This document shows, piece by piece, positions 8,720 to 18,500 of a DNA stretch of 64,000 nt. How positions within the stretch are numbered: position 1 is the stretch's first letter; every line of letters starts with the position of its first letter. The notes below the pieces were generated by a model. That model searched no databases. It had not been told where the DNA came from and was given only the letters and a program-made list of their open reading frames with translations. The DNA comes from Streptomyces curacoi (lineage in GTDB: Bacteria > Actinomycetota > Actinomycetes > Streptomycetales > Streptomycetaceae): the NCBI RefSeq assembly GCF_001513975.1, contig NZ_KQ947987.1:368019-432018 (forward strand). The letters are read 5' to 3'. The position numbers and the translations under genes were made by a program.

Positions 8720-9484
8720 GTGTCCGACGACTCCGTGAGCGCCCGGCGCTTCGCACGCGAGAGCATGGCCGTCCTCGACCGCCTGGCCGATCTGGCCCGC
8801 GACGACGTGGCGCGCGCCGCCGAGCTGATCGCCGACTGCGTACGCGCGGACGGGGTGATCCAGGCCTTCGGCACCGGCCACTCCCAGGCCATCGTCCTCG
8901 AACTCGCCGGGCGTGCCGGGGGCTTGGTGCCGACGAACCGGCTGAGCATCGCCGACCTCGTGCTGTACGGCGGCGAGTCACCGAGCGTCCTCGACGACCC
9001 GCTCCTGGAACGCCGGGCCGGGGTCGCCGCCCGGATCTACGACCTCGCCGCCCCGCGCCCCCAGGACCTCTTCGTCGTGATCTCCAACTCCGGCGTCAAC
9101 AACGTCATCGTGGAAATGGCCCTGCGGGCCAAGGAGCACGGCCACCGCGTCCTCGCCGTCACCTCCCTCACCCACACCCGGGCCGTCCCCGCCGGCCACC
9201 CGAGCGGCAGGAAGCTCGCCGACCTCGCCGACGTCGTCCTGGACAACGCCGCCCCACGCGGTGACGCGCTGCTGGAGCTCCCGGGCGGCGGCGCGGTGTG
9301 CGCCCTGTCCACGCTGACCGGCGTGATGCTGGTGCAGATGGCCGTGGCCGAGGCGTCCTCCCTGCTCCTCGCCGCCGGGGAGCGCCCGCCGGTGTACGTC
9401 TCGGCCAATGTGCCGGGCGGCTTCGAGGGCAACCTGGCGCTGGAGAAGCGGTACGCCGGACGGATCCGGCGCACCGCGAGCTGA
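8720..9484 (+). CDS. SIS-domain phosphosugar isomerase/aldolase-like protein
   Basis: A 254-residue cytosolic protein with a single SIS fold. IQAFGTGHSQAIVLELAGRA and VVISNSGVNNVIVEMALRAK are the two sugar-phosphate-binding loops, and a conserved VPTNRLSIADLVLYGGES segment lies between them, as in the 'sugar isomerase domain' group related to MurNAc-6-P etherase. The likely substrate is an amino-sugar phosphate derived from the glycans opened by the neighbouring GH38 and GH84 enzymes (inference). The GTG start has GGGGAG 6 bp before it. The gene ends TGA immediately followed by TCA, so its stop abuts the stop of the opposite-strand GH84 gene. Confidence 0.82.
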   Translation: MSDDSVSARRFARESMAVLDRLADLARDDVARAAELIADCVRADGVIQAFGTGHSQAIVLELAGRAGGLVPTNRLSIADLVLYGGESPSVLDDPLLERRAGVAARIYDLAAPRPQDLFVVISNSGVNNVIVEMALRAKEHGHRVLAVTSLTHTRAVPAGHPSGRKLADLADVVLDNAAPRGDALLELPGGGAVCALSTLTGVMLVQMAVAEASSLLLAAGERPPVYVSANVPGGFEGNLALEKRYAGRIRRTAS

Positions 9485-12400
9485 TCACTCCACGGGCACG
9501 GGCGTCAGCGCGACGGCCAGTGGATAGGCGCCGGTCGGCAGCGGTGGCCGAACGGTGCCCGTCGCCGTGTCCACCGGCACGAGGGTGTTCCCGTCGGCCG
9601 TGGTGACGTACGCCGTCCTGCCGTTCCAGTCCAGCGCCACGTCGAAGGCGGACCTGCCGACCGTGATCTTCGCGCCCGGGGCGCCGGTCACCGTGTCGAC
9701 GGGCGTGACGTAGTCCCCGGTGCTGGGGCTGACCCACAGGGTCCGCCCGTCCGGGGACAGGCCGAGCCCGTAGGCCTGGCCGGTGACCAGGAGCGTCGGC
9801 TCGGTCTCGTTCGTCGCCGTGTCGATCGGAGTCACCGTCGAACCGCCCGAGTTGGACACGTACACCGTCTTCCCGTCGGGCGCGGCGACGACGTTGAAGG
9901 GGCGAGGGCCGACGGGAACGGCCTTGCCGGCGCTCCCGGTCGTCAGGTCGACGGGGCTGACCGTGTTGTCGTGGATGTTGGCCACGTACAGGGTCCGGCC
10001 GTCGGGTGTGACCGCCATGTTCTCCGGTCCGGCGCCGACCGGGACGGGTGCGCCCGGCGTCAGCGTGCCGGTGTCGATCGGCTGCACTGTGCCGTCCGTG
10101 TAGTTGGCGACCCACAGCGTACGGCCGTCCGGGGTGAGCGCGAGCCCGGCGGGGACCTTGCCCACGGGGACCGCGGCGGTGACGGTGCCCTTCGCCACGT
10201 CGATCACGCTGACCGTGTTCGAGCCCTGGTTGGCGGCGTACGCCGTCCGGCCGTCCGCGCCGACCACGACCTCGCCGGGGTTGTCGCCGACCGCGATCTT
10301 CTTGCTCGTACCGCTGGTGAGATCGAGGGAAGTCACCGACGCGCCGCTGAAGTTCGCGGTCAGCGCGCGGGGCGTGCCGGCGCCGTCGGTGACCTGGACG
10401 GGGAGCGCCCGGTCGAGGATCCCCTCGCCCGACACGACGACGGAGTGGACGCCTTCGGTGGCGGCGGTGAGGGTGACGGTGACCGAGGCCGGGGTGGTCA
10501 CCGTGCCCTCGGCGGGCGTGGCGGTGACGCCGTCGGGCACCTTGAGCTTCCAGGTGACGGTCCTGGCCCGCGCGTCGGACAGGTCGAGGGTGACCGTGCC
10601 GGAGGCGCCGGGCCGCAGCGACAGCGAGGCGGGGGAGAAGGCGGCGTCGACGCCCGGGTCGGGGGCGTTCTCCAGCATCGTCGTGTAGAGGAACTGGTCC
10701 ATCACACCCGGGGAGACCTGCTGGGGGATGGTGTCCAACTCCTTGCGCTGTGCCCGCAGGCGTGCCCAGTAGGCCGAGACCGCGTCCGTGTCACCGCGCT
10801 TGTTGGCCAGCAGCAGCCGTACGGCCGTCTCGCCCGCGGTGCCATAGCGGCCGAGCTTGTCGAGCCAGGCGGAGGTCTCGTCGAGGAACCCGGGGTTGTC
10901 GAGAAGGGCGCGCAACCGCTCCGGTGTGGCGGCCATGTCGGCGAAGTAGGAGGTGAGCCTGGCCGCCGCCCGGTCGAGTCCGCTGTCCTCCTCGTACGCC
11001 TTGCGGAAGGCCGAGATCAGCCCGGTGAGGGCCGGGGACTCCGTCGGGTCCAGCTGGGAGGAGTAGTTGTTCTCGGCGAAGATCCGCAGCCACTTGGCGG
11101 CGCCGGGACCCGCGAGATCGCGTACGGAGGCAAGGAAGGCGGCCCGTGGGTCGTAGGCGTCCGGGTTCCACAGGTACGCGGCCGAGGTGAACAGGGCGAT
11201 CCGGCTCGCCTCGGCCTGCACCATCGGGTTGGCGGTCACACCCGCCGCGGCGCTCGCCACACCCGGTGCGCGGCCCGTGTAGGGGCCCAGCAGGAGGCGG
11301 CTGGTGACGTAGTCGTTGACCGGATAGTTGTCCCAGATCAGGATCGGGTGGCCGTACACCTCGCGGGCCTGTTTCACCTGCTCCGCGGTGATGGTGGGGG
11401 CGATCACGCCGACGCCGGTCCACTCGACGACCACGGACGGGTCGAGCTTCTCCCGCAGCGCCTTCTTGTACGGGGAGTCGGCGAGGTCGGAGTACTCGGT
11501 GGGCACCATCTCCAGGGGCTGGAGGCCGGCGTGCTCGGCGGTGAGGTGCTCCCGGACGGTGTTGAGCAGATGGGCCTGCGCGGCGCCCGCCGCACCCCCG
11601 CCCGTACCGAACTTCTCCTCGTCGGCGGCGCAGTTCCACTTGGTGTAGCTGATGTCGTCGAGCGGGATCGCGAAGGAGCGCACCCCTATGTCGTACAGGG
11701 AGTCGAACTTGGCGGTGAGCGCCTTGACGTCGGCGTCGGAGGAGTAGCAGACGGAGAGCCCGGGGGAGAGGGCGTAGGTGAAGCGGACGTGGTTGGCGGT
11801 GGCCCGGCCGATCAGTTCCCGCAGCTTGGCCAGCTCGGCGGGCGGGTACTTCTCGCGCCAGCGGGCGCGGAGGTAGTCGTCGTCCTTGGGGGAGTAGCCG
11901 TAGACGTTCTGTTTCGTACGGCCGTAGAAGTCGAGCTGGGCGAGGCGTTCGGCATGCGACCAGGGGGTCCCGTAGAAGCCCTCGATGACACCGCGCAGGG
12001 CGGTCGTGGGCCAGTCGCGGACGGTCGCCGTGGGCACGTGGTCCTGGCCGACGAGTTGGCGCAGGGTCTGGGCCGCGTAGAAGGTGCCGGCGGTGTCGAC
12101 GCCGGAGAGGGCGACGAGGGCGCGGCCGTCGCGGCGTCCGGCGGCGAGCGCGTAGCCGCCGGCGGGCAGGCCGGACGGGGACTTGGCGCGCAGTTCCTTC
12201 AGGGCCGCCGCGGTGGCGGGGTTCTCGCCGGGGCCGCCGACGTACACCGTGAGGCCGGAGGCGGGTGGCTTCTCGTCCGCGTCCACCGTGACGATGCGTT
12301 CGGCGCCGGCCGCGCGCAGCACGGACCCGACGAGGCGCCGGGCGGAGGGGTCGGTGCCCGGTCCGACGACCTCGACGACCCGGTCCGGGACGGTGAGCCG

Positions 12401-12586
12401 GCCCGAGCCCACGTGCATGCTCTTCGGCGCCGGCCACACCTGCGGAGCCTCCTGGGTGCGGGGCTCGGGTGCGGCGGACGCGGCCGGTGCGGTGAGACCG
12501 AGGGTGAGCAACAGGGCGGCGGTGGCCGAGACGACCGGGCGCCGCGGACGTCCGAGTGGACGTCTGACACGAAGGGGTGGAAGCAC
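9485..12586 (-). CDS. Secreted GH84 beta-N-acetylglucosaminidase with C-terminal beta-propeller
   Basis: A 1033-residue exported enzyme. The signal peptide is followed by AAPEPRTQEAPQVWPAPKS and a GH20/GH84-type N-terminal domain (about 40-170). The GH84 catalytic domain begins at LRGVIEGFYGTPWSHAERL and carries the paired acids in FAIPLDDISYTKW. A helical region follows, then a Big/NPCBM-like beta domain and, from about residue 690, six or seven YVTN-type repeats (PDGRTLWVANYTDGTVQPID and relatives) forming a lactonase-like propeller. It removes beta-linked GlcNAc outside the cell, for example from chitobiosyl or hyaluronan-like glycans. The GTG at 12586 is preferred over 12613 because GGGAGGACCC precedes it directly. 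The upstream region has an AT-rich palindrome at 12633. Confidence 0.88.
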   Translation of the reverse strand: MLPPLRVRRPLGRPRRPVVSATAALLLTLGLTAPAASAAPEPRTQEAPQVWPAPKSMHVGSGRLTVPDRVVEVVGPGTDPSARRLVGSVLRAAGAERIVTVDADEKPPASGLTVYVGGPGENPATAAALKELRAKSPSGLPAGGYALAAGRRDGRALVALSGVDTAGTFYAAQTLRQLVGQDHVPTATVRDWPTTALRGVIEGFYGTPWSHAERLAQLDFYGRTKQNVYGYSPKDDDYLRARWREKYPPAELAKLRELIGRATANHVRFTYALSPGLSVCYSSDADVKALTAKFDSLYDIGVRSFAIPLDDISYTKWNCAADEEKFGTGGGAAGAAQAHLLNTVREHLTAEHAGLQPLEMVPTEYSDLADSPYKKALREKLDPSVVVEWTGVGVIAPTITAEQVKQAREVYGHPILIWDNYPVNDYVTSRLLLGPYTGRAPGVASAAAGVTANPMVQAEASRIALFTSAAYLWNPDAYDPRAAFLASVRDLAGPGAAKWLRIFAENNYSSQLDPTESPALTGLISAFRKAYEEDSGLDRAAARLTSYFADMAATPERLRALLDNPGFLDETSAWLDKLGRYGTAGETAVRLLLANKRGDTDAVSAYWARLRAQRKELDTIPQQVSPGVMDQFLYTTMLENAPDPGVDAAFSPASLSLRPGASGTVTLDLSDARARTVTWKLKVPDGVTATPAEGTVTTPASVTVTLTAATEGVHSVVVSGEGILDRALPVQVTDGAGTPRALTANFSGASVTSLDLTSGTSKKIAVGDNPGEVVVGADGRTAYAANQGSNTVSVIDVAKGTVTAAVPVGKVPAGLALTPDGRTLWVANYTDGTVQPIDTGTLTPGAPVPVGAGPENMAVTPDGRTLYVANIHDNTVSPVDLTTGSAGKAVPVGPRPFNVVAAPDGKTVYVSNSGGSTVTPIDTATNETEPTLLVTGQAYGLGLSPDGRTLWVSPSTGDYVTPVDTVTGAPGAKITVGRSAFDVALDWNGRTAYVTTADGNTLVPVDTATGTVRPPLPTGAYPLAVALTPVPVE

Positions 12587-12632
12587 GGGTCCTCCCAGGG
12601 TGAATGGATCCACCGAGAGATGCTAGGGATGC

Positions 12633-12647
12633 TGAATGCATCATTCA
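12633..12647. promoter_or_regulatory. Small palindrome in the GH84 / Rv1733c-like divergent region
   Basis: TGAAT-GCATC-ATTCA is a perfect 5-bp inverted repeat 47-61 bp before the GH84 start, in the 137-bp gap between divergent genes. It resembles the ATTCAA-type cores at the other glycan genes but lacks the TGGTTCA sequence, so it may be a related operator or a separate site. Confidence 0.35.
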
Positions 12648-12723
12648 ATGGCGCCTCGGGCCCGGCCGGCCTCGGGTGGGAGCACACTGGATATGTGCTG
12701 TCGGTGCTCAAGGGGGTGTCGGC

Positions 12724-13305
12724 ATGGCTGCGTCAGGGTGCACGAGGGTGCGGCTGTGGCGGTGGCGGCGCAGTCCGCTGAGGCGGCGCAGTGACGTCAT
12801 CGAGGCTTGGATCGTGCTCTGCGGATGGGTGTTCGCACTGGTCGGCGCCCTGTTCGCGGGCCGGGTGGCAGCGGACGCGGTCGTGCGCTCCGCGGAGGAG
12901 CAGCGGGCCGAGAGCCGCAGGGTGACGGCCGTCCTGGTGAAGGACGCGGAGGACCCGGGGCCCTCGCGGGTGACCACCGACCATCTGGTGTGGGCCGCGG
13001 TGCGCTGGACCGACCCGGACGGCGTGACCCGCACGGACGATGCCCGGGTGCCCCCCAGGACGCAGGCGGGCAGCAAGGTCGAGGTGTGGACGGACCGCAC
13101 CGGGGCCATCGTCAACGAGCCCCTCTCCGAGGGCGAGGTCAGGCTGCACTCGGTCGCCGGGGGTGTCCTGGCCGCGGCGGGCACCGGCGGCTCGGTGCTG
13201 GGCACGGCCTGGGTGCTACGGCTGGGACTGGAGCGGCGGCGGCTGGAGCAGTGGGCCGCCGAGTGGGAGCGGATGGACACGCCGTGGGGGTGGAAGACGG
13301 GCTGA
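12724..13305 (+). CDS. Rv1733c-family membrane protein
   Basis: A 193-residue protein with two predicted membrane helices, one near residues 25-45 (WIVLCGWVFALVGALFAG) and one near 150-170, flanking an extracytoplasmic segment with VTAVLVKDAEDPG and VWTDRTGAIVNEPLSEGEV. This two-helix layout and these motifs match the actinobacterial Rv1733c family, whose biochemical role is unknown. ATG at 12724 is chosen because the longer frame upstream has no ribosome site and overlaps the divergent GH84 promoter. It stands alone, convergent with the DUF4142 gene. Confidence 0.75.
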   Translation: MAASGCTRVRLWRWRRSPLRRRSDVIEAWIVLCGWVFALVGALFAGRVAADAVVRSAEEQRAESRRVTAVLVKDAEDPGPSRVTTDHLVWAAVRWTDPDGVTRTDDARVPPRTQAGSKVEVWTDRTGAIVNEPLSEGEVRLHSVAGGVLAAAGTGGSVLGTAWVLRLGLERRRLEQWAAEWERMDTPWGWKTG

Positions 13306-13346
13306 TGCGGCGCCTCCCACCCCGGCACGGCGAGCACCCCGGTCAG

Positions 13347-13362
13347 CGGCGGCCCCCCGCCG
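13347..13362. terminator. GC hairpin between convergent genes
   Basis: CGGCGG-CCCC-CCGCCG forms a 6-bp perfect stem in the 60-bp gap between the Rv1733c-like and DUF4142 stop codons. There is no T-tract; Streptomyces terminators often lack one. The call rests on position and the stem only. Confidence 0.4.
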
Positions 13363-13365
13363 GCG

Positions 13366-14115
13366 TCATTTGACGTCCGCGCTCGGCAGCGCCGTCGGGG
13401 ACGCGGTGTTCAGGTCCTCCAGACCCTTGGGAATGGCGAGGGTGAGTACGGGCGCGCCCGGCTGGGGCGCGGGTGGCGTGAGCTGGTCCTTGGGGAGCTT
13501 CGGGGGCGTGGTCTGCTGGAAGTTGTTCTGGTCGAAGTTGACCAGGCCCGTCTTCTCCAGGACCGTGATGTGGTCCAGCACGGTGTCGTTCGCCAGGTCG
13601 GCCAGCTGGCGGACCATGGTGTTCTGCGTGTTGGCCCGGACCTTCGCGATGACCGGGAAGATCTGCCCGTGCGTCACCCGCATGATGGCGACACCGGTGG
13701 CGTCGAACTCCTTGCCCGTCTTGGAGTCCACGGTCGCCACGAACTGCTGCTGCTGCGGGCTGGCCTGGTTGGGCAGCGTGATGTTCAGCTCGGCCGCGAT
13801 CTTGCGGCAGGCGAGGTCGAGCCGGGCGTGTCCGACGACCAGATGCTGCCCGGCCTCCTTCATCTCCGGGGTGGTGCCCCGCTCCATCGCCATCATGCCC
13901 AGCGGGTGCTCCCACAGCCCCGCCGCGCGGACCTTGACCACGAAGTCCCGGTCGGCCTCGGTCAGCGGGCCGTACTGGGTGTTGGCGATGACGCGGTCCT
14001 GGTTGGCAGTGGTGGTCTCCACGCCCAGCATTGCGGGGTAGGCGAGGGCGGAGAGGGTGAGGACGAGGGCGCCTCCCACGAAGACGGTGCCTACCATGCG
14101 GCGCGAGATCGGCAT
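13366..14115 (-). CDS. DUF4142 domain protein, membrane-anchored or secreted
   Basis: A 249-residue protein starting at an ATG with AGGAGG six bases upstream. An N-terminal hydrophobic segment (MVGTVFVGGALVLTLSALAYP) acts as an anchor or signal. The DUF4142 four-helix domain follows (LTEADRDFVVKVRAAGLWEHP, then RLDLACRKIAAELNITLP). It ends in a proline-rich low-complexity tail (TPPAPQPGAP). Members are ferritin-like helical proteins of unknown function. A 156-bp gap separates it from the hydrolase gene upstream on the same strand, so it probably has its own promoter. Confidence 0.85.
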   Translation of the reverse strand: MPISRRMVGTVFVGGALVLTLSALAYPAMLGVETTTANQDRVIANTQYGPLTEADRDFVVKVRAAGLWEHPLGMMAMERGTTPEMKEAGQHLVVGHARLDLACRKIAAELNITLPNQASPQQQQFVATVDSKTGKEFDATGVAIMRVTHGQIFPVIAKVRANTQNTMVRQLADLANDTVLDHITVLEKTGLVNFDQNNFQQTTPPKLPKDQLTPPAPQPGAPVLTLAIPKGLEDLNTASPTALPSADVK

Positions 14116-14271
14116 CGTGCCTCCTGAAGTGAACGGCTGGGTACTCCAGGAGGTACGGACGGGACGCGCGAAACAATCACCCCCGCGGGAAAAACTTTCG
14201 GCCCGCTGTGCGTCGTCCCTCACATTCCCCCGCGAACGGCGCGTCCGGCACCTGCCGTTCGGCTGCCGCGG

Positions 14272-15351
14272 TCAGCGGAGGTGGCGTTCGAAGAAGGCCA
14301 GGGTGGCGTCCATGGCGTTCGGCCACCGCGGTCCGAAGGTGTGCCCCTCGCCCGCGTACGTCCGCAGTTCCACGTCCTTGCCCGCCGCCTCGAACGCGGC
14401 GGCCGTCCGCCTCGACCAGGCAAGGGGGCAGGTGTCGTCGGCGGTGCCGTGATGGATCAGCAGGGGCTCGGTGACCCGGTCGACATAGGTGACCGGCGAG
14501 ACCTGCCGCCAGAACTCCGGGTTCTCCTCGGGCGTGCCGTGCGCGGCCTCGATCTCCTCGACAACCGGGTCGCCCTCGGGCCGCTGGAAGCGGTCGATGT
14601 TCTCCTCCGGGCGGGAGCTGACCGGCGCGAAGACGACGGCGGCGGCCACCAGCCCGGGCGCCACGACCAGCGTGTTGTACACGACACCGCCGCCCATCGA
14701 CCGGCCCAGCAGACCGATCCGGTCGTCGTCGATGTCCGGCCGGGCGGCCGAGCGCAGGGCCAGGACGGCGGCGATGACGTCCTCGGTGTAGCCGAGCCGC
14801 AGGTTGACGTCGTTGTCGGGGTCGTCGTCGGAGCCGGCGTGGTTGCGGTAGTCGGTGTGCAGGACGACGTAGCCGGCCCGGGCGAGGCGGTCCTGCTCCC
14901 GGGCGAGGCCCCGGCCGGTGGTGTAGACGTCCGGGTCGATGTACCCGTGCGCCAGGACCAGGGCTGGGAACGGGCCCTCGCCCCGTGGGACGTTCATGAT
15001 CCCGGAGATCGTCAGCCCGTCGGACCGGTAGGTGACGGCGTACTGCGTGTAGGCGTCGGTACGGAGGCGTACGGCACCGAGGCGGAGACCGGAGCCGCGG
15101 TGCTCGCGCTGCATCAGGGCCGGGAGGGAGACCGGGTCGGCGGGTGTGGGGGAGGGGGCCGCGCTGGGGGTGCGGCTCTCCGGTCGGGTTGCCGTCGGTG
15201 GGCCGTCGGTGCGGCCTTCCGGCCGGGTCGCCGTCGGCGGGCCCTCGGTGCGGGCCGCGTCCTCGCCGTCGCCTCCGGTGCAGCCGACGGCGGCCACCAG
15301 CACCAGCACCAGCCCGGCGGCGAGTCGGGGCGCGCCCCGCAGTGACCGCAT
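14272..15351 (-). CDS. Alpha/beta-hydrolase lipoprotein (S9/prolyl-oligopeptidase-like)
   Basis: A 359-residue lipoprotein: MRSLRGAPRLAAGLVLVLVAAVGC ends in the lipobox cysteine. A linker with a short internal repeat (TEGPPTATRPEGRTDGPPTATRPE) follows. The hydrolase domain spans about 90-359 with oxyanion-side HGYIDPDVYTTGRG, the nucleophile elbow GLLGRSMGGGVVYN (Ser), an acid in HHGTADDTCPL, and the catalytic His in AGEGHTFG. It probably cleaves an ester or peptide outside the membrane; the substrate is unknown. It is divergent from the large phosphatase gene at 15.5 kb. Confidence 0.82.
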   Translation of the reverse strand: MRSLRGAPRLAAGLVLVLVAAVGCTGGDGEDAARTEGPPTATRPEGRTDGPPTATRPESRTPSAAPSPTPADPVSLPALMQREHRGSGLRLGAVRLRTDAYTQYAVTYRSDGLTISGIMNVPRGEGPFPALVLAHGYIDPDVYTTGRGLAREQDRLARAGYVVLHTDYRNHAGSDDDPDNDVNLRLGYTEDVIAAVLALRSAARPDIDDDRIGLLGRSMGGGVVYNTLVVAPGLVAAAVVFAPVSSRPEENIDRFQRPEGDPVVEEIEAAHGTPEENPEFWRQVSPVTYVDRVTEPLLIHHGTADDTCPLAWSRRTAAAFEAAGKDVELRTYAGEGHTFGPRWPNAMDATLAFFERHLR

Positions 15352-15440
15352 GCGGTCAAGTATCCCGCCGTCCGGAGCGGCCGGCCCGGCGCGCCCGCGC
15401 GGCAGCGTCCGGGTCCGCGCGGGGGCCGGGAGGAGGCCGT

Positions 15441-15456
15441 TGTGATGCAGGTCACA
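15441..15456. promoter_or_regulatory. Crp-like palindrome TGTGA-N6-TCACA
   Basis: TGTGATGCAGGTCACA is a perfect match to the TGTGA-N6-TCACA half-site arrangement of Crp/Fnr-family regulators. It lies in the 162-bp divergent gap, about 58 bp before the annotated start of the SpoIIE phosphatase gene and 90 bp before the lipoprotein gene. Confidence 0.5.
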
Positions 15457-15513
15457 AAAGGGCTAGGGTGAAGAACGCCTGAAGAAGCCTGCCGGGACGC
15501 GGGCCGAGCGGCG

Positions 15514-18500
15514 GTGCGCGCGACCGGCCGGCTTCAGGTGAGGGAAGTGATCCCGTTGTCCGTCGCCTGGGACGACATCGGCGGGCTCGTCGATGCCCAC
15601 GAACGTTTCCTCGCCGGCTCACTGGTCGAGTCGGACGTCCGGGACTCGGTGCTCGACTCCTGGAAGCGATGCCGCTCCGCCGGGATCGAACCCCACCGGC
15701 TGCTGGTCCGCTACACCGCGGATCTCGCACTGGACGACCGGTTCCTGCACGCCGCCGACCCGGTCCTGAAGGACCTCAGCGCGTCGCTCACCGGCGTGGG
15801 GATGACGATCGCGCTCTGCGACGGCCAGGGCCGCATGGTCCAGCGGCTCGGTGGCGGCCGGCAGCTGTGCGAGCGTCTCGACGAGGTGCAGTTCGCCCCC
15901 GGCTTCGACGCCTCGGAAGCGGTCGTGGGCACCAACGGCGTCGGCACCGCGCTCGCCGAGCGCGGCCCCGTCTACGTCGCCGGCCGTGAGCACTTCGCCG
16001 ACTGCCTGCAGCCCTTCGCCTGCGCGGGCGCGCCCGTCCGCGACCCGCTCAGCGGGCGCATCGAAGCCGTCCTCGATCTCACCTGCCTGCGCGACCAGGG
16101 CGACCCGGCCATGGTGCGGATGGTCCGCGAAGCCGCCCGCAACATCGAGGCGCGGCTGCTGGAGCAGGCCACCCAGCGCGAGCGCGCGCTCCTCGCCGCG
16201 TACCGGCGGGCCGACGGCCATGCGCGGGACTGGCCGAAGCAGCCCGAGCAGCTGCCGTACGGCCGTGCCGACGGCGCGCTCGGCCGGATCGACCTGGCCG
16301 TGCTGCGGGAGAAGGCCGAAGAGCTCATCGCCTCACCCCAGGGCGCCTTCGACGAGGTCACGCTGCCCAGCGGCCGGACCGCCACCTTGTTGCGCCGTCA
16401 GGTCAGGGGAGCGGAGGGGGAGCTCGGCGTCGCCGTCGAGGCGCGGGTGCTCGGCGGCCCCCGCCTCCGTCATGTCGGCCCAGTCACGCCGGCCGCACAG
16501 GGCCTGGTCGCACCGGCCGCACAGGGCTTGGCCGCACCGGTTGCACAACCCGTACGGGTCCCGCCGCCCGCGGTCGGCGTGCCCTCCACGCCCTCCGCAC
16601 CCGCCACGCCCTCCGCGCTGGTCACACGGTCCGCGCAGCCCGCGCCCGCACCGCCCACGGCCCTGCGCCCCCCGCTCCGGACCGCGCCGGAACCACCCAC
16701 CGAAGCACCGCCCGCACCGGAATCCGCCCAAGCACCGCCCGCCCCCACGCGCACCGTCGTGACCCCGGCCCATCCGCCTACCCCGCCCACCCCGGACGGC
16801 GACGGGGCCGGCGCCGAAGGGTGGCTGCTCCTCGTCGGTGAGCCCGGCGTCGGACGGCTGGCCGTCCTGGCGCGGCGGCGGCTGGAACTGCTGCACGACG
16901 CGAGCGTCCGGATCGGCACCACCCTCGATGTCACCCGCACCGCGGAGGAACTCGCCGAGGTGACCGTCCCCCGGTTCGCCGACTTCGTCGCCGTCGACCT
17001 GCCCGACTCGGTGCTGCGCGGCGAGGAACCGGAGGCCCTCGGCGGGCAGACCGCGCTGCGCCGCGTCGCCATCCGCGCCGTACGCAAGCAGCCGCACAAT
17101 CTGTACGGCGTCGGCGACCTGGTGGAGTACGTGCCGTCCACGCCGCAGGCCCGCTGCCTGGAGACCAGGCAGTCCGTCCTGGAGCCCGTCCTGGCCGAGG
17201 CGGGCGGCTGGATCGCGCAGGACCCGGAGCGGCTGTCGCGGGTGCTCGCGGCGGGCATCCACTCCCTGATCACCGTGCCGCTGCGGGCCCGCGGCACGAC
17301 TCTCGGCGTGGTCAGCTTCTACCGCTCCGTGCAGCCCGCCTCCTTCGAGGACGACGACCTGTCCCTCGCGCAGGAGCTGGTCGGCCGGGCGGCGATCTGC
17401 ATCGACAACGCCCGCCGCTACACCCGCGAACACAACACCGCGCTCACCCTGCAGCGCAGCCTGCTGCCCCGGGGCCGCCCCGAGCAGAGCGCCGTCGAGG
17501 TCGCCTACCGGTATCTGCCCGCGCAGGCCGGGGTCGGCGGCGACTGGTTCGACGTCATCCCGCTGTCCGGCGCCCGCGTGGCCCTGGTGGTCGGCGACGT
17601 CGTCGGCCACGGACTGCACGCCGCCGCCACGATGGGCCGGCTGCGCACCGCCGTCCACAACTTCTGCTCCCTGGACCTGCCGCCCGACGACCTGCTCACC
17701 CACCTGGACGACCTGGTGGGCCGGCTCGACCGCGGCGAGGGCTGGGCGGCGGAGAACACCCCCGACTCCGGCATCGTCGGCGCCACCTGCCTGTACGCCG
17801 TCTACGATCCGGTGTCCCAGCGCTGCACCCTCACCCGCGCCGGGCACCCCCTGCCCGCGGTCGTCGCCCCCGACGGCACGGTCGAGTTCGTCGACCTGCC
17901 CTCCGGCCCTCCCCTGGGCCTCGGCGGCATGCCCTTCGAGACGGTCGAGCTGGAGCTGGCCGAGGGCAGCCAGCTCGTGCTCTACACCGACGGGTTGGTC
18001 GAGGACCGGCACCGGGACATCGAAGCCGGCATGGACAAGCTGCGCACCGTCCTGAGCCGTGCCGACCGCCCGCCCGAGGAGACCTGCGAGGCCATCCTCG
18101 ACGCCCTGCTCCCGGCCCGCCCCGGCGACGACGTCGCGCTGCTCGTCGCCCGCACCCACACCCTGGGCGCCGACCGGGTGGCCCAGTGGGAGCTGCCCAG
18201 CGATCCGGCGGTCGTCTCGCGGGCGCGGGTGGCGGTCACCGACCAGCTGACCGCCTGGGACCTGGACGACCTGGCCTTCACCACCGAACTCGTCGCCAGC
18301 GAACTGGTCACCAACGCCATCCGGCACGCCACCGGCCCCGTCCAGCTGCGGCTGCTCCGCGACCGCGCCCTGATCTGCGAGGTCTCCGACGGCAGCAGCA
18401 CCTCGCCGCGCCTGCGCCGGGCCCGGAGCACGGACGAGGGCGGCCGCGGTCTGTTCCTCGTCGCGCAGCTCACCGAGCGGTGGGGGACGCGGTACACGCC

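Noticed and set aside
9971..12781. Plus-strand frame of over 900 codons opposite the GH84 gene
   Set aside because: Low-complexity Gly/Val/Arg composition and no domain; the minus strand has a signal peptide and catalytic motifs.
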